This document shows positions 27,854 to 36,592 of a stretch of DNA of 64,000 nucleotides, piece by piece (position 1 is the first letter of the stretch; each line of letters opens with the position of its first letter). The stretch comes from Tolypothrix sp. PCC 7712 (GTDB lineage: Bacteria > Cyanobacteriota > Cyanobacteriia > Cyanobacteriales > Nostocaceae), in the NCBI RefSeq assembly GCF_025860405.1, contig NZ_CP063785.1:682001-746000 (forward strand), read 5' to 3'. The translations under genes and the position numbers were made by a program. The notes beneath the pieces were generated by a model. That model saw nothing but the letters and a program-made list of their open reading frames with translations. It was not told the origin of the DNA and searched no databases.

Positions 27854-28038
27854 GACCGCCTCTTTACAAACTATACATCAAGGCTAATATACATTTCTTC
27901 TGCAAAGATAGAAGAGCAGAAGAACACAATCAGCTAAAAAGAACAAGGCGAAAAAATAAATTCACCTCAATTACTCTTTAGCGTAGCTCTTCTGCTCCTG
28001 AATATTTTTGCTATTTAACTGTGTCTCTAAGCGATCGC

Positions 28039-28227
28039 TTACACTACAAAAAAGTTTAATAGCCCTACTAAAAGTACCAAAGCGATCCAAACTCCAGAAC
28101 CTAGCCAGAGTAGTTTTTTCGACTCTACCCAATTTTGGGGGGTCGCATAGGCAACAGGAACGCCAATAACTAATACAAAAGACAGCAGAACCAATCCTAA
28201 CAAAGCAATTTGGAATATTATGGTCAT
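28039..28227 (-). CDS. psbZ: Photosystem II reaction centre protein PsbZ
   Basis: A 62-residue thylakoid protein with two membrane helices ([20 protein letters not shown] and [20 protein letters not shown]) joined by the lumenal or stromal loop [11 protein letters not shown], exactly the PsbZ plan. It helps stabilise photosystem II and its antenna contacts. I set the start at ATG 28227, preceded by the ribosome site GGGAGAAG; the frame runs five codons further but lacks a better start. Confidence 0.95.
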   Translation of the reverse strand: MTIIFQIALLGLVLLSFVLVIGVPVAYATPQNWVESKKLLWLGSGVWIALVLLVGLLNFFVV

Positions 28228-28441
28228 TTTTGCTTCTCCCAAGACAGCGAAATACTAAAGATAGAATATCGTACAGGGCAATACTGACATTTCCTTATTT
28301 GTTAAGCTATCAGAAATTGCGTCACTATAGTCATTAATCCCAAGTCCAAATCATGAATGTTGCTTAGTCCTTCTGGAAGTGCAAAGGATAAGGGAGATAG
28401 GGAAGACAAGGCATAAATATTTATATTACTATGCCCCATGA

Positions 28442-28510
28442 CGGCAGTTGCTCCACTTGGGGAGACCCCAAGACCGCACTGCCTCCCCCATGCCCCATGC
28501 CCCTTGACCC
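28442..28510. repeat. Palindromic and heptamer repeats before the DHH-CBS fusion gene
   Basis: GGCAGTTGCTCCACTTGGGG and CCCCAAGACCGCACTGCC form a hairpin of the GCCAGTTGCT family, followed by CCCCATG-type short repeats that run to the start of the next gene. Confidence 0.6.
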
Positions 28511-28516
28511 TTGACT

Positions 28517-31249
28517 ATGGACTTAATTCTTTGCCACACTACAGCTGATTTTGACGCACTGGGCGCTGCGGTAGGGCTGACGCGGTTACAACCAGGTAGC
28601 AAAATTGTACTAACAGGCGGCGCTCATCCACCTGTACGAGATTTTTTAGCATTGCATCGTGATGAATATCCGCTGATTGAAAGGCGTTCGGTCAATCCTG
28701 AGAAAATTCGTTCTATAACCGTGGTCGATACTCAACAGCGCGATCGCTTGGGTAAGGCTGCTGAATGGTTCGATTTACCCAATGTCAAAAATATCATTAT
28801 CTACGATCATCACCTGGGACAAGATACAGATATTCCCGCCACTCAAACTCATATTTCCTCAGTAGGAGCCACTACAACTTTAATGGTGGAGCAATTGCAA
28901 CAACAGCAAATCTCTCTTACACCATTTGAAGCTACAGTTATGGCTTTGGGTATCCATGTGGATACAGGTTCGCTAACATACGAACAAGCCACGCCACGAG
29001 ATGCTTTAGCTTTGGCTTGGTTAATGCAACAGGGAGCCAGCTTGTCTGTAATTTCGACTTATCGAGACCCTGGTTTGTCACCGCAATTACAGCAGCTATT
29101 AACTAAGGCACTGGACAATTTAGAATATCTTTGCTTGCGTGGATATACGATTGCTTGGGTAACTTTAAAAACTAATGAATTTGTGCCAGGGTTATCAAGT
29201 ATTGCTTCCCAACTAGTTGAGTTAACCGAAATTGATGCTTTACTGTTGGCAAACGAATACCCTTTGACAGAAGATGAATCTCGGTTAACAATAATTGGGC
29301 GATCGCAAATTCCCGAGACTAATCTCAACGAATTATTCCAACCTCTAGGCGGTGGGGGTCATTCGCAAGCAGCATCCTTAAATTTACGCGGAGTCGATTC
29401 TCAAGCTGTCCTCAAGCAACTCCTAGATGATTTTAAAGCCACAATTCCCCATCCCCTCACAGCTAGGGATTTGATGTCCTCCCCTGTCCGCACTATCCGT
29501 CCGGAAACCACAATTACGGAAGCACAGCGGATTATGTTGCGTTATGGACACTCCGGTTTATCTGTAGTTGATGCTGAAGGGCAATTATTAGGTATTATTT
29601 CCCGCAGAGATATTGATATTGCTTTACACCACGGCTTTAGTCATGCACCAGTTAAAGGCTACATGACATCCAATATCAGGAGTATTACACCCGAAACAAC
29701 ATTGCCACAAATTGAGGCGTTGATGGTGACTTATGATATTGGACGATTACCAGTATTAGATAATGATCAACTAGTTGGAATTGTCACCCGCACTGATGTA
29801 TTGCGAGAATTACATCAAAATAGCGCCGAGTTCCGAGAGATGGATTCTCAGTCGCAATTTCCTCTCAAAACTCAAGATTTAGGACTCAGCACAGAATTAA
29901 AAAATCGCCTGACTCCCCAATTATGGCAATTGCTTACCCAAGCATCTCAAGAAGCCGAAAAACGAGGTTGGCATTTATATTTGGTTGGGGGTGCAGTCCG
30001 GGATTTACTATTAGCTGAGGGTGCTAGCAAGACTTTAATGATTAAAGACATCGACTTAGTAGTTGATGGCTTCCATAAAGCCGCAGATGTGGGTGCTGGT
30101 GTCGAACTAGCCAAAGCGTTACAACAAATACACCCAGAGGCGCGCCTAGAAATTCACGGTGCTTTTCAAACTGCGGCTTTGCTATGGCACAAACACCCAG
30201 AATTAGATTCATTATGGGTAGATATTGCAACGGCTAGAACTGAATTTTATCCTTATCCTGCTGCGAATCCGGAGGTGGAAGCGAGTTCTATTCGCCAAGA
30301 CTTATACCGCCGAGATTTTACCATCAACGCTATGGCACTGCGGCTGACTTCTTCCCGTCCTGCTGGGAGAACACAGCAAGCTGCACCCCTACTCGATTTC
30401 TTTGGCGGATTACTAGATTTACAAGCCAAGAAAATTCGCGTTTTACACGCCAACAGCTTTATCGAAGATCCCACCCGGATTTATCGCGGTGTGCGTTTTG
30501 CTGTCCGCTTTGGATTTGATATTGAAGCACAATCAGAAGATTATATTCGCTATGCCATTAATAGCGGTGTTTATGATCGCACTGCTCAAGAGAATAGCAG
30601 AACTCCAGCTTTACAAACTCGCCTCAAAGCCGAATTGAAACATATTTTGGAAGCGCCTTACTGGAAACCTGCTTTACAATTACTCGATAACTTAGGCGCA
30701 TTGCAGTGCATTCATCCCACCTTGAAATTAGATGAGGATATCTTACGAGAATTGCGTTTATTAGAGTTATGTTTGCGAAGATTTGACCGCCAACAAACTT
30801 TAATTCATTGGCAAATGCGTTTAGAAACTTTAATTGCTCACTTATCACCTAAATATAGAGAAAAAGTTGCCAAAAATCTGCAAATGCAAGAAGAAAGTAT
30901 TAGCAGATTGCAAACTTTAGCCCATGTACAAGCTGAGGTAATAGCATCATTATCTAATTTTCAATCTCCCAGTCAGATAGTAAATTTATTGCGACAGCAG
31001 GATTTACAAACACTGATTTTAATTGCTTTGAAAAGTCCACGAACAATCCGAAGACAGATTTGGCATTATTTAACAGTTTGGGCTAATGTTCAACCTATTC
31101 TCAACGGTAATGATTTAAAGCAACTTGGCTACAAACCAGGCCCCCAATATCGCCAAATCCTCGACGATTTACTCACAGCAACTTTAGATGGCATAATCAA
31201 CAATAAAACAGAAGCACAAGAATATTTAAGCACGCATTACCCTCAATAA
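28517..31249 (+). CDS. DHH phosphoesterase - CBS pair - tRNA nucleotidyltransferase fusion
   Basis: Three units share one chain. The N-terminal DHH/DHHA1 phosphoesterase region has DFDALGAAVGL (about 11-21), DHH at 97-99, and GGGGHSQAAS near 278 (DHHA1). Two CBS domains follow (MSSPVRTIRPETTITEAQ and MTSNIRSITPETTLPQ, about 318-435), probably binding an adenine nucleotide. The C-terminal class II nucleotidyltransferase has LVGGAVRDLLL and the DID metal site (IKDIDLVVDG), then RIYRGVRFAVRFGFDIE. This architecture is known in cyanobacteria for CCA-end (A- or CC-adding) enzymes. ATG 28517 is preferred to TTG 28511. Confidence 0.9.
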   Translation: MDLILCHTTADFDALGAAVGLTRLQPGSKIVLTGGAHPPVRDFLALHRDEYPLIERRSVNPEKIRSITVVDTQQRDRLGKAAEWFDLPNVKNIIIYDHHLGQDTDIPATQTHISSVGATTTLMVEQLQQQQISLTPFEATVMALGIHVDTGSLTYEQATPRDALALAWLMQQGASLSVISTYRDPGLSPQLQQLLTKALDNLEYLCLRGYTIAWVTLKTNEFVPGLSSIASQLVELTEIDALLLANEYPLTEDESRLTIIGRSQIPETNLNELFQPLGGGGHSQAASLNLRGVDSQAVLKQLLDDFKATIPHPLTARDLMSSPVRTIRPETTITEAQRIMLRYGHSGLSVVDAEGQLLGIISRRDIDIALHHGFSHAPVKGYMTSNIRSITPETTLPQIEALMVTYDIGRLPVLDNDQLVGIVTRTDVLRELHQNSAEFREMDSQSQFPLKTQDLGLSTELKNRLTPQLWQLLTQASQEAEKRGWHLYLVGGAVRDLLLAEGASKTLMIKDIDLVVDGFHKAADVGAGVELAKALQQIHPEARLEIHGAFQTAALLWHKHPELDSLWVDIATARTEFYPYPAANPEVEASSIRQDLYRRDFTINAMALRLTSSRPAGRTQQAAPLLDFFGGLLDLQAKKIRVLHANSFIEDPTRIYRGVRFAVRFGFDIEAQSEDYIRYAINSGVYDRTAQENSRTPALQTRLKAELKHILEAPYWKPALQLLDNLGALQCIHPTLKLDEDILRELRLLELCLRRFDRQQTLIHWQMRLETLIAHLSPKYREKVAKNLQMQEESISRLQTLAHVQAEVIASLSNFQSPSQIVNLLRQQDLQTLILIALKSPRTIRRQIWHYLTVWANVQPILNGNDLKQLGYKPGPQYRQILDDLLTATLDGIINNKTEAQEYLSTHYPQ

Positions 31250-31320
31250 ATTCTCTCCTCTCTGCGTCTCTGTGCCTCTGCGTGAAAAAAAAATTATTTT
31301 AACTTTATCTTACCGCTTTT

Positions 31321-31908
31321 ATGCAAACACAAACACAAAAAATATTCTACACACCAGAAGAATATCTCCAACTGGAAAAAACATCGGAATTTAAAAATGA
31401 ATATTGGGATGGAGAAATTGTACCAATGGCTGGCGGGACAACTAATCACAACGAAATCGCTCTCAATTTTTGCACCAATTTTAAATTTACAACGCGAGGT
31501 AAAAACTACAAAATATATATGGGTGATGTCAAATTGTCGATACCGCGTTATCGCATTTACACATATCCAGATATTATGGTCATTCAAGGAGAACCAATAT
31601 ATGAGGGAAATGGTACTACTACAGTGACAAATCCATTATTGATTGTAGAAGTATTATCTAAATCCACAGAAAACCACGATAGAACCAATAAATTTAGATT
31701 TTATCGTTCCATCCCAACATTAAAAGAATATATTATGATTGACCAGTATGAATATCTAGTTGAGCAGTTTACTAAAAATGCTGATAGTCAATGGGTATTA
31801 ACTGAATATGAGTCTGAAGATGCAGTATTATCACTTCAGAAAATAGACTTTCAAATTCCCTTTAGTGAAATTTATGCAGGGGTGAATTTTGAAGTAGGCG
31901 AAGAATGA
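31321..31908 (+). CDS. Uma2-family (DUF820) putative endonuclease, 195 aa
   Basis: The family has a restriction-endonuclease-like fold and is greatly expanded in cyanobacteria; the biological target is unknown. Visible marks are the N-terminal YTPEEYLQLEKTSEFKNEYWDGEIVPMAG, the YPDIMVIQGEP segment, and LLIVEVLSKSTENHDRTNKF, which carry the predicted D-ExK active site. The length is normal and the frame intact. It begins 71 bp after the DHH-CBS fusion gene and opens the accessory stretch up to 33.7 kb. Confidence 0.88.
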   Translation: MQTQTQKIFYTPEEYLQLEKTSEFKNEYWDGEIVPMAGGTTNHNEIALNFCTNFKFTTRGKNYKIYMGDVKLSIPRYRIYTYPDIMVIQGEPIYEGNGTTTVTNPLLIVEVLSKSTENHDRTNKFRFYRSIPTLKEYIMIDQYEYLVEQFTKNADSQWVLTEYESEDAVLSLQKIDFQIPFSEIYAGVNFEVGEE

Positions 31909-32098
31909 ATTTTGGCTTGTCTTTCAATTCGCATCTGGCGCATTTTTTCTGACAAATGTTTTTTTCTGACTCTATGACTATATTCTATCCATTGAAATAT
32001 TTTAGTGAAAGCGATCGCACTACATGAAGGGCTTGGAAAAAAGGCGATCGTATTCTTAACTAGCTAGATTAAATTGAAAATTCACTATTAGCATAAGA

Positions 32099-32323
32099 CT
32101 ACGCTGCATATCTTATAATCTCGACCTCTGCGCCATTATTCACAGCTATTTCTGCCCTTTCTAGGACTTGTTCAGTAATGGAATCACTTAAATAATATTC
32201 TCCGCAGTTATCACAAACTTCTGCTGGAAATTTTTTAATTATGATAATACATTCATCTCTTTCTAAGGTAACAGTTACTAAACCAGGTTTAGTTTCTCCG
32301 TGCTTGCAAATGACACATTTCAT
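32099..32323 (-). CDS. YgiT-type zinc-finger antitoxin-like protein, 74 aa
   Basis: The N-terminus has CVICKHGETKPG and then CDNCGEYYLSD, two CxxC pairs forming the YgiT/MqsA-type zinc finger. Such proteins are usually the antitoxin member of a pair with a DUF4258 or MqsR-like toxin encoded just upstream. Here the start ATG overlaps by four bases (ATGA) the stop of a DUF4258-like reading frame, but that upstream frame is truncated. A ribosome site AGGAGAC precedes the start. The antitoxin seems intact and orphaned. Confidence 0.8.
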   Translation of the reverse strand: MKCVICKHGETKPGLVTVTLERDECIIIIKKFPAEVCDNCGEYYLSDSITEQVLERAEIAVNNGAEVEIIRYAA

Positions 32324-32451
32324 AGTTTTTGTCTCCTAATTATAAAATCATTTGACCAAATGTTTTGATCGAGAATATAAGCAGTTACTACATATCCTGT
32401 ATCTGTAGATTCATCATATGAATATACGACATGAACAGGTTTACCTTTGAG
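32320..32451 (-). pseudogene. Truncated DUF4258-like toxin fragment
   Basis: The minus-strand frame reads LKGKPVHVVYSYDESTDTGY and VVTAYILDQNIWSNDFIIRR before a TGA at 32320-32322. This matches the C-terminal half of DUF4258 proteins, which pair with YgiT-type antitoxins. A TAA (32452-32454) lies directly upstream in frame and there is no start codon, so the N-terminal half has been lost. Confidence 0.6.
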
Positions 32452-32737
32452 TTACGGCTTGATTAAATATTCTTCAGAGTTACGATATTTAGTAATTAAC
32501 TTACGTGTTTTTAGGGGTGAATAAAGCAGCATGGAAAGTGCGGATAAACTGGTTCCAGTTAGTGCCAACAAAACTAATGGATTTAGAAAGCCTGCTATTA
32601 TCCCAGTTCCTGCGCTAGCTCCAAATCCTAATGTTAGTAGTACTTGTAGCCATAGCTACCACCACAGTCATTAAAAACAACCCAATTAAACTACCAAAGG
32701 GTATCTTTCGCTTGTCATGTCTAGCAAGGGAACGCAC
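32452..32737 (-). pseudogene. Frameshifted small membrane protein remnant
   Basis: From a possible GTG at 32737 the frame reads RSLARHDKRKIPFGSLIG then LFLMTVVVA. About 20 codons later coding sense continues in another frame as LLTLGFGASAGTGIIAGFLN, PLVLLALTGTSLSALSMLLY and ends ...SEEYLIKP at TAA 32452. The total of 286 bases is not a multiple of three. The parts make good sense as a membrane protein with two hydrophobic segments if one base is lost near GTAGCTATGG. The family is unknown. Confidence 0.45.
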
Positions 32738-32821
32738 AAGTCAAGTTATTTTTAAAACGGAAAGATTATCAATGCTGTGCCTCTACAATTTGTCTTAACA
32801 CTAGGTACATGACCGAAATAG

Positions 32822-33064
32822 TTACTCTACAGCATAAGCGGTGAATTGCCGTTTAAAAGGCGAATAAAAACCAATTACAATATCATAATTAGGTACACCA
32901 CACTCCACTAATTTTTCCGCAATCAGTTCTTCCGTACCATTATATTGAATCCATATTTTTCCATTTAAAATATCAAAATGTAGCACAGGGCCAAATACCC
33001 TTTTATCGCCATTCCAGCCAACATAAGCTAATTGATAATGGTCGTTGTCATTATCAAAAATCAA
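32822..33064 (-). pseudogene. xisI: 5'-truncated xisI (fdxN-element excision controlling factor family)
   Basis: The product matches the C-terminal two-thirds of XisI: IFDNDNDHYQLAYVGWNGDK, FDILNGKIWIQYNGTEELIA, GVPNYDIVIGFYSPFKRQFT. Full-length members have about 110 residues; roughly the first 30 are missing. The frame can start only at TTG 33064, and a stop lies immediately upstream at the point where a transposase remnant begins. The usual partner xisH is absent. Confidence 0.75.
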
Positions 33065-33630
33065 TTATGTATTTTTAGACCATATTAGTTGGGATAACTT
33101 TAATGAATCAACCGACTTCAAAACACAAATAGAATCAAATAAAAACTACACTGGATATTATCCAGAATCAGTTCACGTTGATAAAATTTATCGCACCAGA
33201 GAAAACCGGGCTTGGTGTAAAGAACGAGGTATTAGAATTAGTGGAGTTCCTTTAGGAAGACCTCCAAGAAATCTGAGTAAAGAAAAAAAGAAGCAAGCTT
33301 TACAAGACGAGAGAATTCGTAATTATATTGAAGGCAAGTTTGGAGAAGGTAAAAGAAGGTTTAGCCTGGGTAGAGTGATGGCGAAACTCTCTCATACTTC
33401 TCAAACAGCAATTGCTATTACTTTTTTAGTCATGAATCTTTCTACTCACTTGTCACGGGTTTTTTATGCCTTTTTCTGTCTATTTTTAAAAAATAGACCT
33501 TTTTTAGAGATTGACATAATTGAACATTATGATTTTGCTAGCTATGGGCAACAAAAACTTATCTTTAACCTTGTTTAAATAACTAGTCAACCCAAAAGAA
33601 TTGCTTTTTTATGACTTTTTCAGCAACCCC
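33065..33630 (+). mobile_element. IS5-like transposase remnant, C-terminal part
   Basis: The plus-strand frame ending at 33578 contains ISWDNFNESTDF, YTGYYPESVHVDKIYRT, GIRISGVPLGRPPRNLSK and ERIRNYIEGKFGEGKRRFSL, then VMAKLSHTSQTAIAITFLV. This is the C-terminal third of an IS5-group DDE transposase, with the final Glu region near NYIEGKFGEGKRR. The N-terminal two-thirds and the left end are missing. The right end is probably near 33610-33630, where TGACTTTTTCAGCAACCCCT resembles a terminal repeat. The element is inactive. Confidence 0.7.
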
Positions 33631-33674
33631 TAAATAGGTTTGTTCGCCTAATGTTTTTGAAAGCGACGTTGTAA

Positions 33675-33707
33675 AGATACCCGACTTTTTCAAAAAGTCG
33701 GGTATCT
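33675..33707. repeat. Perfect 16-bp hairpin
   Basis: AGATACCCGACTTTTT and AAAAAGTCGGGTATCT are exact inverted copies around a single C. It lies just right of the IS remnant. It may be a small palindromic element or a bidirectional terminator between that remnant and petE. The rest of 33708-33935 holds no recognised feature. Confidence 0.75.
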
Positions 33708-33935
33708 AAATTCCGCGAAAGTCAGCGTCGCGCCACGAGTCATAGTTGATCACTTATTCCCCTGACGGGGATGAAAAATATGGCACTGGAGGGTCAATTC
33801 CTTTAACTGCTTGACTCTCCAGTTTTGGGGCTACCAGATATCCCCATGATTAAAATCTCAACTATAGTTTGTTGCTTCTTGGCTAATTTTGTTCAACAGC
33901 AAAGATAATTATCTGGTGTTCGCAATTGCTGCTAA

Positions 33936-34352
33936 TTATTGGACAGTGATTGTACCAACCATACCAGCACCACGGTGAGGTTCGCAGTAGAAGGTGTAGT
34001 CACCAGCAGGTGCATCTGCGGGGATGGTGGTGGTTTGCTTTTGACCAGGATTCATTAACAATTGCTTGTGAGACAATGATTTAGCTAAATCAGCGCTCTT
34101 TGCAGGGTTTTTAGCTGTATCAAATACAACGTTGTGGGGAGGAACTTTGTTGTTTACCCATTCAATGGTGTCGCCAGGTTTAACGCTTATTTTTTTGGGT
34201 TCAAATGCCAACATTCCTTTGTCAGTCCCTAGCTTGATTTGGTATGTGTCAGCCGATGCGCTGGGAGTAAAAACAGCAAAGCTGCTCACGACTAAAAGAA
34301 TTGTCAAAACAGCTAGGCTAAAACGCCGCCAGCTTGCTGCAATTAATTTCAT
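33936..34352 (-). CDS. petE: Plastocyanin
   Basis: The lumenal blue copper protein that carries electrons from cytochrome b6f to photosystem I. The N-terminus is a signal peptide (basic MKLIAASWRR, hydrophobic LAVLTILLVVSSFAVF, cleavage after ASA). Copper ligands are in VPPHNVVFD (His) and YCEPHRGAGM (Cys, His, Met). Start ATG 34352 follows the ribosome site TAGGAGAAG; 138 residues is typical. It shares direction with psbV and psbV2 but is separated by 379 bp, so it probably has its own promoter, often copper-regulated in cyanobacteria. Confidence 0.96.
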   Translation of the reverse strand: MKLIAASWRRFSLAVLTILLVVSSFAVFTPSASADTYQIKLGTDKGMLAFEPKKISVKPGDTIEWVNNKVPPHNVVFDTAKNPAKSADLAKSLSHKQLLMNPGQKQTTTIPADAPAGDYTFYCEPHRGAGMVGTITVQ

Positions 34353-34731
34353 GGCTTCTCCTAACAAACAGTTTTTAATTTCTCTTTCCTATTTTAAATA
34401 CAAATAACGCTAAATACGACAAACTGTCATAGATAATTTTTTTTGTAAAATATCGCCAACCAATACTGACGCAAAATCTGAAAAAATGTAAACCTGGAAC
34501 GGCTTACCGCAGACTAGGAAAGAGAAATTCCTAGTTTCTTACCCTATATGACGTATAGAAGAGTCAGGAAGCAGAATTTTAGAGATTTATTGCATCAACC
34601 CTATCAACGCCCATTAATAAAAAGTTGTGCAATCAGTAATAAATACTAGATTGACATATAGCAAAATATCTGTATATGAAGAGGTTTAGTACTCAGGTAA
34701 AAATAATTTTATAGAAAAGCTGCATCAATGT
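34353..34731. other. petE upstream region
   Basis: About 380 AT-rich bases between psbV2 and petE. It contains an inverted repeat ACTAGGAA-AGAGAAA-TTCCTAGT (about 34513-34535) without a T run on the minus strand. It should include the petE promoter; I could not define its boxes. Confidence 0.45.
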
Positions 34732-35229
34732 TCAAAAATCTTCTTGGCCCCAACCAGGAGCTTTTTTTGCTGCGGCGAGAACAAAAGCTGCTAAACTCTC
34801 TATTTGCTGTTGTGGCAAAAAATTGGGTGTTAACTGCCGACACCAATAAGTTTCTTGACTACCATCATAGGTCATTGGCTGGCGCATAAATTCTATCAGC
34901 GCGTTAATGCGATCGCGCGGCGGATTCGCACCCTGGAGTGTTGTTAGCGCCAGGGATACTTGAGGATCGGGTAAAGTTGCACCACCAACATGGCAATTAA
35001 TGCAGTTGGCTTCAAACAGTTTTTTACCCACAGATAATTCTACAGGTGAAAACAGACGCGTATTACCCTGTGCATCCATTTCCAGGGCAATTGGCTCAGT
35101 GACATGTAAATATCTACCTATATAAGGGTCAATATTGGCAGCGTGAGCTATTAAGCTACTGCTGTCATAAAAAACAAAGAAAATCACCAAAACCAGGAAA
35201 ACACAACGAGCCAAAAATTTATCCAACAT
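34732..35229 (-). CDS. psbV2: Cytochrome c-550-like protein PsbV2
   Basis: A paralogue of PsbV encoded next to it in several cyanobacteria. It has a signal peptide (FLARCVFLVLVIFFVFY, cleavage near AHAANID) and one haem site, CINCHVGG, where PsbV has CAQCHVGG. The following DPQVSLALTTLQGANPPRD and FMRQPMTYDG align with PsbV. The tail (WCRQLTPNFLPQQQIESLAAFV) differs from PsbV. I used ATG 35229. Its physiological role is unsettled; it can partly stand in for PsbV in some species. Confidence 0.88.
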   Translation of the reverse strand: MLDKFLARCVFLVLVIFFVFYDSSSLIAHAANIDPYIGRYLHVTEPIALEMDAQGNTRLFSPVELSVGKKLFEANCINCHVGGATLPDPQVSLALTTLQGANPPRDRINALIEFMRQPMTYDGSQETYWCRQLTPNFLPQQQIESLAAFVLAAAKKAPGWGQEDF

Positions 35230-35382
35230 ACACAAGCAGTATATTGCGATCGCGTTCCCAAGGTACTGAGATCTAGATTCTCAGTCCTGAGTCTTTGAGG
35301 AAGGGAATTAGCGGGTAATCTTAAATCCCTAGTCCCTAAATCTCAGAACTCAGCACCCAGACCTCAGCACTAATGACTAGAT

Positions 35383-35874
35383 TTAGTAGTAAATCTTACC
35401 GCCGCCCCACTTAGTACCTACAACTTTGGGTTGTAAGAGAATATGACCAGCGATCGCTTCTAAGTCGTCATCAGTTAGGTTTCTCATTTCTGTGAAAATA
35501 TCTGCACTCTTGGTGCTGGGGTGTAATTCTGAGATATCTTCTTCACCGTCATAAGTAGTAGGATTCTTCATGTAATCCACCAAACCTTCAATATTATTAC
35601 GGTTTGGTGTAGCCAGTGATAATGCTTCTGGTTCCAGCCCTACGTTTTGGTTAGTCTTAGTTACACCACCAACGTGACATTGAGCGCAAGCGTATTGAAA
35701 TAAACGTTTACCTTCTTTGACTTGTTTCAAGCTGAGTACAGTTGTATCACCTTTGTCATTTAATGTTACTGTCCGGGTGGCTTTATCCAGTTCTACGGCT
35801 GTCGCATTACCGACAAACAACTGAAACGTTAATAAAACAGTAGCTACAACAACGCCAATTAATCTTCTAAACAT
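35383..35874 (-). CDS. psbV: Photosystem II extrinsic cytochrome c-550
   Basis: A lumenal haem protein that stabilises the oxygen-evolving complex. It has a signal peptide (LIGVVVATVLLTFQLFVG, cleavage after ATA), the mature start VELDKATRTV, haem motif CAQCHVGGVTKTNQNVG, and distal-ligand region GLVDYMKNPTTYDGEEDISE with His in SELHPSTKSADIF. It ends KWGGGKIYY as expected. Start ATG 35874 follows AAGGGGAAAC; 163 residues is standard. psbV2 follows after 153 bp. Confidence 0.96.
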   Translation of the reverse strand: MFRRLIGVVVATVLLTFQLFVGNATAVELDKATRTVTLNDKGDTTVLSLKQVKEGKRLFQYACAQCHVGGVTKTNQNVGLEPEALSLATPNRNNIEGLVDYMKNPTTYDGEEDISELHPSTKSADIFTEMRNLTDDDLEAIAGHILLQPKVVGTKWGGGKIYY

Positions 35875-35981
35875 GTTTCCCCTTAAAGATTTTGACACTC
35901 AACACAGCTATTTAGCGTGACTCAATCTCCATGTTGTTATTTGTTCATTGCTATAAGCCAAAGCCATAGCAACAAAGCCCT

Positions 35982-36197
35982 TCAGGTGGCTTCAGTTTCA
36001 CCCAACAAGCCGCTAGTACTTATGGGATATTTTTCAGCCAATATGTGAGAAATAATTGCCTTTGCAGCCGCCAACGCCAAATGGGTCTTTTGGTGTTTAT
36101 CGGCAATTAAGAGGTGGTTGTACAGAGAAAACCCTTTCTCCACAGTATTCCTGCGGTCTGCTGCTATCTCTGCGATCCATAGGTCTGCAAAACCCAT
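35982..36197 (-). CDS. Small hypothetical protein, 71 aa
   Basis: A helix-rich, soluble frame (GFADLWIAEIAADRRNTVEK; LALAAAKAIISHILAEKYP) upstream of psbV on the same strand. Composition is protein-like, but the ribosome site is weak and no family is recognised. It could be a small real gene or a chance frame; its position 107 bp before psbV may be fortuitous. Confidence 0.35.
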   Translation of the reverse strand: MGFADLWIAEIAADRRNTVEKGFSLYNHLLIADKHQKTHLALAAAKAIISHILAEKYPISTSGLLGETEAT

Positions 36198-36325
36198 AAT
36201 GTTTTCTTAACTGATATATAGAGATTGAGTCGCTGTAATACCAATATCACGTTAAGAGTGCAATTTGTCGCCCAAAATACTGTTCTTGTAGTGGGGAGAG
36301 TGGGGACTGGGGATTGGGGATTGGG

Positions 36326-36582
36326 GATGAGGGAGATGAGGAGGATGAGGGAGATGAGGAGGATGAGGGAGTAGGGGAGGATGAGGGAGATGAGGAGGAT
36401 GAGGGAGATGAGGAGGATGAGGGAGATGAGGAGGATGAGGGAGATGAGGAGGATGAGGGAGATGAGGAGGATGAGGGAGATGAGGAGGATGAGGGAGTAG
36501 GGGAGGATGAGGGAGTAGGGGAGGATGAGGGAGATGAGGAGGATGAGGGAGATGAGGAGGATGAGGGAGTAGGGGAGAAATA
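36326..36582. repeat. GAGGATGAGGGAGATGAG minisatellite
   Basis: A pure-purine-biased array of 9- and 18-bp units (GAGGATGAG, GGAGATGAG, GGAGTAGGG) running for about 250 bp. All frames stay open, so the long apparent proteins (PSSSSSPSSSS or EDEGDEEDEG) are artefacts. Similar shorter arrays lie at about 5140-5175, 38490-38590 and 60030-60085. Confidence 0.9.
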
Positions 36583-36592
36583 ATTAATGACA

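Noticed and set aside
27854..28038. Inverted GAGCAGAAGA/TCTTCTGCTC between psbZ and ribH as a riboswitch or terminator
   Set aside because: The loop exceeds 60 bases, there is no T run, and no FMN riboswitch elements were recognised.
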